Below, one piece after another: positions 5,875 to 9,441 of a stretch of 9,441 nt of DNA. The stretch lies in the NCBI GenBank assembly GCA_946478915.1, contig CAMLER010000163.1, forward strand, positions 1 to 9,441. Reading direction: 5' to 3'. This stretch comes from an uncultured Chryseolinea sp. GTDB taxonomy: Bacteria > Bacteroidota > Bacteroidia > Cytophagales > Cyclobacteriaceae. Position 1 is the first letter of the stretch. Every line of letters starts with the position of its first letter. The position numbers and the translations under genes are program-made. The notes beneath the pieces are model-generated. The model was not told the origin of the DNA, searched no databases, and worked only from the letters and a program-made list of their open reading frames with translations.

Positions 5875-7992
5875 TCACAGCTTCGCTTCCGTCCACTGCG
5901 TATTCACCTTCGCCAGGAAGATGTCATTGAAGGCGTCGTAGCTGAGGTAGTCATAAATAAGAGGAATTGTACTTACTCCCTGAGCGTTGATAGCTCCATA
6001 TTTCCCTCCTCGTTTAACAATGATATAACCGTTGTTCAAATCGCGCAGTTGATCATATTTTGGATTTATGAAGATTTTCCCCTGCGCATCGGAGAGTCCC
6101 ACCAGATTGTTTTGTTTAATGATAATGTTTCGGTGGGGCAATACTTCTACGGCTTCATATCGTGGCAAAAGCACTTGTTTCCCACTGGGATCAATCACAC
6201 CAAAGGATCCTTTCTGTTTCACAATGGCAAGGCCATTCTTAAAATCTGTCACTTCATCATAGACAGGCTGGATAGCAATTTTGTCGTCGTGTCCGATGAA
6301 ACCCCATTTGCCCCTGATCTTCATAGCTGCGAGACGTTCGCTGAAAGGTTGAATGTCTTCGTAGCGGTTAGCAATTCGTAACCTTCCCTGTGAGTCAATG
6401 AATCCAAATTGTCCATTCTTCTTTATTCCCCGGAGGCCCTCACTTTCGGGAAATATCTTCTCCACCTGATCAGGCATTTCTTTCCGATCGACAATAACTC
6501 CATTCATGCCGATGGTCCATATGGTGCCGGAAGGAAGGTATTCAATCAATTTGTCATCGCGCACTTCAAGTCGGTTCTCCGAGAAGTAAATGATTTCATT
6601 TCTCATGGATTTCAGATAGGCAGTTTTCGGTCCATACTCCAAAAACCGGTCTTCCCCCACGATCACTATCTTGCCTGGCTTTGGCGGCACCAACCAATGT
6701 TCATTGTGATTTATGATTCCATATTGCCCATGAAATTTTACTACGATTTTTTCATCGCGTTGCTGAAGAATGGAGTCATAAGTGCACGATAAGATTTGCT
6801 CGCCGTTTTTGTTAATGGCTCCCCAAAAATTTCTACTGATCACAGGAAAGATACTTCCATTGAATGGAAGTATTTTGTCATACGATTTGGTATGTAATCT
6901 CTTCCCGTCGGAACTCAGAACAATCCAATTATCTCGCCCGGCTGAAACATTATTCACATGATAATATTCATGGTCTATTGTGATTCCGGAATAATTGGCG
7001 TCGATGATAATTTTTCCATCATCGCGAATAACCCCATGTCTATCATCTACAGCAAATACAGCCTTCTGGTTCGAGAATTTTCCCAGCGCAGAAATTTTTA
7101 TGTTTCCAATCGGTTTCAGGTCATAATCAGTTAATTGAATGAGACCTGATGTTTTAATGCCTAATAAATTTTTGGCAATCTCTCCAACAGAGTCTGCGGA
7201 AATCTTTTTACTAAGCTTGTTGTCTCCATTCAGAAACAACCAGGTTGCAGGTTCGCGAACGCTTACAGTACCGTCTCCGTTGATTCGTAATTCCTGATTT
7301 CCCGGCGCGATTTTCATGGCGCCATTGCGATCGATCAGCCCCCTGAAGTCACCGACGCGGATAATTGCATAATCCTTCTTAAAGTTTCCAATGCTGTCGA
7401 TATCGAAATTGGTGATCTGTTTGCCGCTTTCCGTGAAGAGAATCCATTTGTTATCAAACTTTTCAGCTGCATAGCGGAGACTGCCTACAGCACGAACATT
7501 CTTGTAAATCTGCGGTATTACAGTTTTGTTGTCCAGGTCAATGACACCATATCGGTACTGGTCGCCAACCTTGCTGAAAACGATCGCCCGAAGCGAAGAC
7601 AACTTAATTTCATCGTACTGAAACGGTATAACTTCCTTACCTGAAGTATTTATTACCCCGGAGACTATACGCAATGACAGCGGCGATTTTTTGCGCGCAA
7701 AGATCAGCGATGCATCGGCAGGCGAGATCTCTTCAAAATCGGCGTTGGTTAGCAACTGATTGGTGAGACTAATCAATCCCCACTTGCCTCCCGAACGATA
7801 GCCTGTAGTGTTGCTTAACACCGAGAATTTGCCATCGCTCCATCCCAATGCGTCATACTTTGCCGGTATGAGTACCTTTCCGGCTTCGTTTTTTAGACCA
7901 ACCTTGCCATTGTATTCAAAGACGCTGTACCCTTCAGCAAATGAATAAACGCAAACTAATAGTATGCAAAAAATGTTCTTCACACGCATCAT
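5875..7992 (-). CDS. secreted WG-repeat (WG_beta_rep) protein
   Basis: This 705-residue protein opens with an N-terminal signal peptide (about 1-21, MMRVKNIFCILLVCVYSFAEG). The Cys at 14 is not in a good lipobox, so it is probably not a lipoprotein. The rest is built from about 14 degenerate units of the WG beta-repeat type: an aromatic-Gly pair, a hydrophobic residue, D/N.G, I.P and a Tyr-Asp end. Clear units start near residues 30 (KVGLKNEAGKVLIPAKYDAL), 70, 110, 147, 318, 389, 423, 528, 562, 596, 630 and 663 (KYGAINAQGVSTIPLIYDYL). Units near 181 and 216 are weaker. Segments at about 230-310 and 440-525 have lost the pattern. The family is widespread in Bacteroidota and its molecular role is poorly defined; no enzyme domain is visible. 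It stands alone on its strand, convergent to floA and divergent from the persulfide dioxygenase gene. M1 and M2 are both possible starts. No frameshift or internal stop is seen. Confidence 0.9.
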   Translation of the reverse strand: MMRVKNIFCILLVCVYSFAEGYSVFEYNGKVGLKNEAGKVLIPAKYDALGWSDGKFSVLSNTTGYRSGGKWGLISLTNQLLTNADFEEISPADASLIFARKKSPLSLRIVSGVINTSGKEVIPFQYDEIKLSSLRAIVFSKVGDQYRYGVIDLDNKTVIPQIYKNVRAVGSLRYAAEKFDNKWILFTESGKQITNFDIDSIGNFKKDYAIIRVGDFRGLIDRNGAMKIAPGNQELRINGDGTVSVREPATWLFLNGDNKLSKKISADSVGEIAKNLLGIKTSGLIQLTDYDLKPIGNIKISALGKFSNQKAVFAVDDRHGVIRDDGKIIIDANYSGITIDHEYYHVNNVSAGRDNWIVLSSDGKRLHTKSYDKILPFNGSIFPVISRNFWGAINKNGEQILSCTYDSILQQRDEKIVVKFHGQYGIINHNEHWLVPPKPGKIVIVGEDRFLEYGPKTAYLKSMRNEIIYFSENRLEVRDDKLIEYLPSGTIWTIGMNGVIVDRKEMPDQVEKIFPESEGLRGIKKNGQFGFIDSQGRLRIANRYEDIQPFSERLAAMKIRGKWGFIGHDDKIAIQPVYDEVTDFKNGLAIVKQKGSFGVIDPSGKQVLLPRYEAVEVLPHRNIIIKQNNLVGLSDAQGKIFINPKYDQLRDLNNGYIIVKRGGKYGAINAQGVSTIPLIYDYLSYDAFNDIFLAKVNTQWTEAKL

Positions 7993-7998
7993 CTATTA

Positions 7999-8026
7999 CA
8001 AATTTAGGGCAGAAAATGGAATCAAA
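7999..8026 (-). promoter_or_regulatory. promoter of the WG-repeat gene
   Basis: On the minus strand, TAAATTTG (8006-7999) matches the Bacteroidota -7 consensus TAnnTTTG exactly. TTTG (8026-8023) lies 16 bp upstream as a -33 box, a slightly short spacing. The -7 box ends only 6 bp before the ATG at 7992, so the message would be nearly leaderless; if Met2 is the real start the leader is slightly longer. For the divergent gene at 8102 I find no convincing promoter boxes, although TTTGTG occurs twice at 8032-8037 and 8041-8046. Confidence 0.45.
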
Positions 8027-8101
8027 TAATTTTTGTGAAATTTGTGCGCCGGGATGTAGCAGGAGCAGATGTAATATCCTGTCGATTTAAAACAAATAGT
8101 C

Positions 8102-9441
8102 ATGTATATCCAACAACTGTATACCAATTGCCTCGCGGAGGCAGCATATTATATCGAGTCAGAAGGTGAGGCGGCGATCATTGATCCCCTTCGTGAAACA
8201 GAACCCTATATAGCGCTGGCAAATGAACGCGGTTCTGCCATTAAATATGTTTTTGAAACACACTTCCACGCGGATTTTGTTTCCGGTCATATCGATCTTT
8301 CCAGAGCCGTGAAGGCGCCGATTGTTTATGGTCCGGAGGCGAATACTGCCTATGAGGTATATAACGCGAAGGATGGCGAAGAATTCAAATTGGGGAAAGT
8401 AAGGATACGGGTTCTTCATACGCCCGGGCACACGCCTGAGTCTTCCTGTTACCTATTGCTGGATGAAAATGGAAAGGAGCACGCAATCTTCACAGGCGAT
8501 ACGCTTTTTGTTGGCGATGTCGGGCGTCCTGACCTGCTCGATGGTCACATCTCGAGCGAAACACTCGCAGGCATGTTGTATGATTCTCTTCAACAAAAGA
8601 TAAAAACCTTGCCGGATGATGTGATTGTGTACCCGGCACACGGCCCGGGATCTGCATGTGGAAAGAGTATCGGTCAGGAGACTTTTTCTACCATTGGTGA
8701 ACAAAAGAAATTCAATTACGCGCTGCAGGAAATGAGCCGCGATGAATTCATCGAAAAAGTTACCGAAGGGATACTTCCGCCTCCTGCTTATTTTTTTGAA
8801 GATGCCCGAATAAACAAGATGGGTTATATGCCTATCGAAGATGTGATAAGGGAAAATTCAAAGCCACTAACTGTAGAAGAATTTCGCGCGGCGGTTGATA
8901 ACGGTGCCCTGATACTTGATACGCGCCGGGCTGAAGTTTTCGAAAAGGGATTTGTACCTGGTTCGATCAATATTGGTCTGAATGGACAGTTCGCTGTCTG
9001 GGTTGGAACTTTGGTGGACATTCAACGCGACCTTGTGCTTGTAACGGAAGCCGGCAAGGAGGAGGAAAGCATTTTGAGGCTGGCCCGGGTTGGATATGAA
9101 AAGATCACAGGATATCTGAAGGGGGGTGTTGACGCATTTGATGGTCCTCTTGATCAAGTAGAAACCATTGAAGGAGCGGGCGTTGACACTGAAATGGAAA
9201 AGGGTGCTATAGTGCTCGATGTAAGAAAGCCGAATGAGTGGAACGTCGCTCACATGAAGGGCGCTACTTTCTTACCGCTCTCAAATTTTCCCGACAATCT
9301 TAAGGGTCTGGATAAGTCTGCGAAATATATTGTGCATTGTGGTGGAGGGTATCGTTCCATGACAGCAATTTCGATTATGAAGAAGGCAGGCTTTAAGGAT
9401 TTGATCAATATTCGCGGTGGATTTGGATCAATGCAGAAAGC
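8102..9441 (+). CDS. CstB-like persulfide dioxygenase: MBL fold plus two rhodanese domains (C-terminus outside window)
   Basis: The frame is open from the ATG at 8102 to the right edge: 446 codons plus two bases. Residues 1-250 are a metallo-beta-lactamase fold of the ETHE1/persulfide dioxygenase group. By analogy with ETHE1, the Fe(II) ligands should be H54 (THFHADF), H110 (HTPGHTPES) and D133 (FTGDTLFVGDVGRPD); H180 lies in YPAHGPGSACG. A first rhodanese-like domain (about 256-345, LILDTRRAEVFEKGFVPGSI) has LVLVTEAGKEEES where the catalytic Cys loop belongs, so it is a catalytically dead pseudo-rhodanese. The second (about 362 onward, IVLDVRKPNEW) has the active-site loop HCGGGYRS with C413. 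This MBL, pseudo-rhodanese, rhodanese order is that of Staphylococcus CstB (about 444 residues), which oxidises persulfides and forms thiosulfate. Only a short tail should be missing. No sulfide-responsive regulator or sulfide:quinone oxidoreductase gene lies in the window. A plain MBL/rhodanese hydrolase annotation is the alternative. Confidence 0.9.
   Translation, partial: MYIQQLYTNCLAEAAYYIESEGEAAIIDPLRETEPYIALANERGSAIKYVFETHFHADFVSGHIDLSRAVKAPIVYGPEANTAYEVYNAKDGEEFKLGKVRIRVLHTPGHTPESSCYLLLDENGKEHAIFTGDTLFVGDVGRPDLLDGHISSETLAGMLYDSLQQKIKTLPDDVIVYPAHGPGSACGKSIGQETFSTIGEQKKFNYALQEMSRDEFIEKVTEGILPPPAYFFEDARINKMGYMPIEDVIRENSKPLTVEEFRAAVDNGALILDTRRAEVFEKGFVPGSINIGLNGQFAVWVGTLVDIQRDLVLVTEAGKEEESILRLARVGYEKITGYLKGGVDAFDGPLDQVETIEGAGVDTEMEKGAIVLDVRKPNEWNVAHMKGATFLPLSNFPDNLKGLDKSAKYIVHCGGGYRSMTAISIMKKAGFKDLINIRGGFGSMQK

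Noticed and set aside
5779..5877. In-frame extension of the WG protein past its TGA through the heptamer array, 32 codons with a 7-residue periodic peptide
   Set aside because: The frame is indeed open because GTTATCC contains no stop in this direction, but nothing in the sequence indicates readthrough, and the preceding coding sequence ends normally.
8159..9253. Minus-strand open frames opposite the MBL/rhodanese gene (8159-8431, 8453-8704, 8824-9021, 8867-9253)
   Set aside because: The plus-strand frame is continuous and carries all catalytic motifs, so these are antisense shadows.
1..9441. Mobile element, defence island or biosynthetic cluster
   Set aside because: No transposase, integrase, nuclease, helicase or toxin-like gene is present. 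The genes are housekeeping and envelope types, without evidence of a linked novel system.

Overview
The window looks like chromosomal DNA from a member of the Bacteroidota, most likely a Cytophagales-type organism. Reasons: a FadL/OmpP1-type outer-membrane protein of the Bacteroidota kind; signal peptides ending in Ala-Gln; the short archaeal/eukaryote-like prolyl-tRNA synthetase; start codons with no clear Shine-Dalgarno sequence; and promoter-like TAnnTTTG (-7) boxes. The genus cannot be fixed from the sequence alone. All genes look intact apart from the two cut by the window edges.

Layout. (1) Positions 1-2469, minus strand: a secreted Tyr/Trp/Asn/Gly/Ser-rich low-complexity protein (1336-2469) is followed 31 bp downstream by an OmpP1/FadL-family porin (1-1304, C-terminus outside the window). 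They are probably co-transcribed. (2) Positions 2470-2594: a 125-bp divergent control region with a perfect dyad (AAACGT-GAAA-ACGTTT) and -7-like boxes for both directions. (3) Positions 2595-5602, plus strand: proS, then a short NfeD-family membrane protein and the flotillin-like FloA. The last two are only 2 nt apart and form the classic NfeD/flotillin membrane-microdomain pair. (4) Positions 5603-5874: a convergent gene-free spacer packed with small repeats. It holds a long inverted repeat enclosing TTCAAAG heptamers, a 7-bp hairpin, a split palindrome with a 10-bp direct duplication, and a GGATAAC heptamer array. (5) Positions 5875-7992, minus strand: a 705-residue secreted protein built of about 14 WG-type beta repeats. 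(6) Positions 8102-9441, plus strand: a metallo-beta-lactamase persulfide dioxygenase fused to two rhodanese domains (CstB-like), truncated at the window edge near its expected end.

How they fit together. The window is mostly housekeeping and cell-envelope genes rather than a defence or mobile island. NfeD with FloA is a known functional pair (membrane microdomain scaffold plus OB-fold partner). The CstB-like enzyme would detoxify persulfide/sulfide. The low-complexity secreted protein next to the FadL-like porin and the WG-repeat protein have no assigned function. I see no convincing new multi-gene system. The best leads are the aromatic/Arg-Ser low-complexity exported protein, the repeat-laden 5603-5874 spacer, and the operator-like dyad at 2477-2497.
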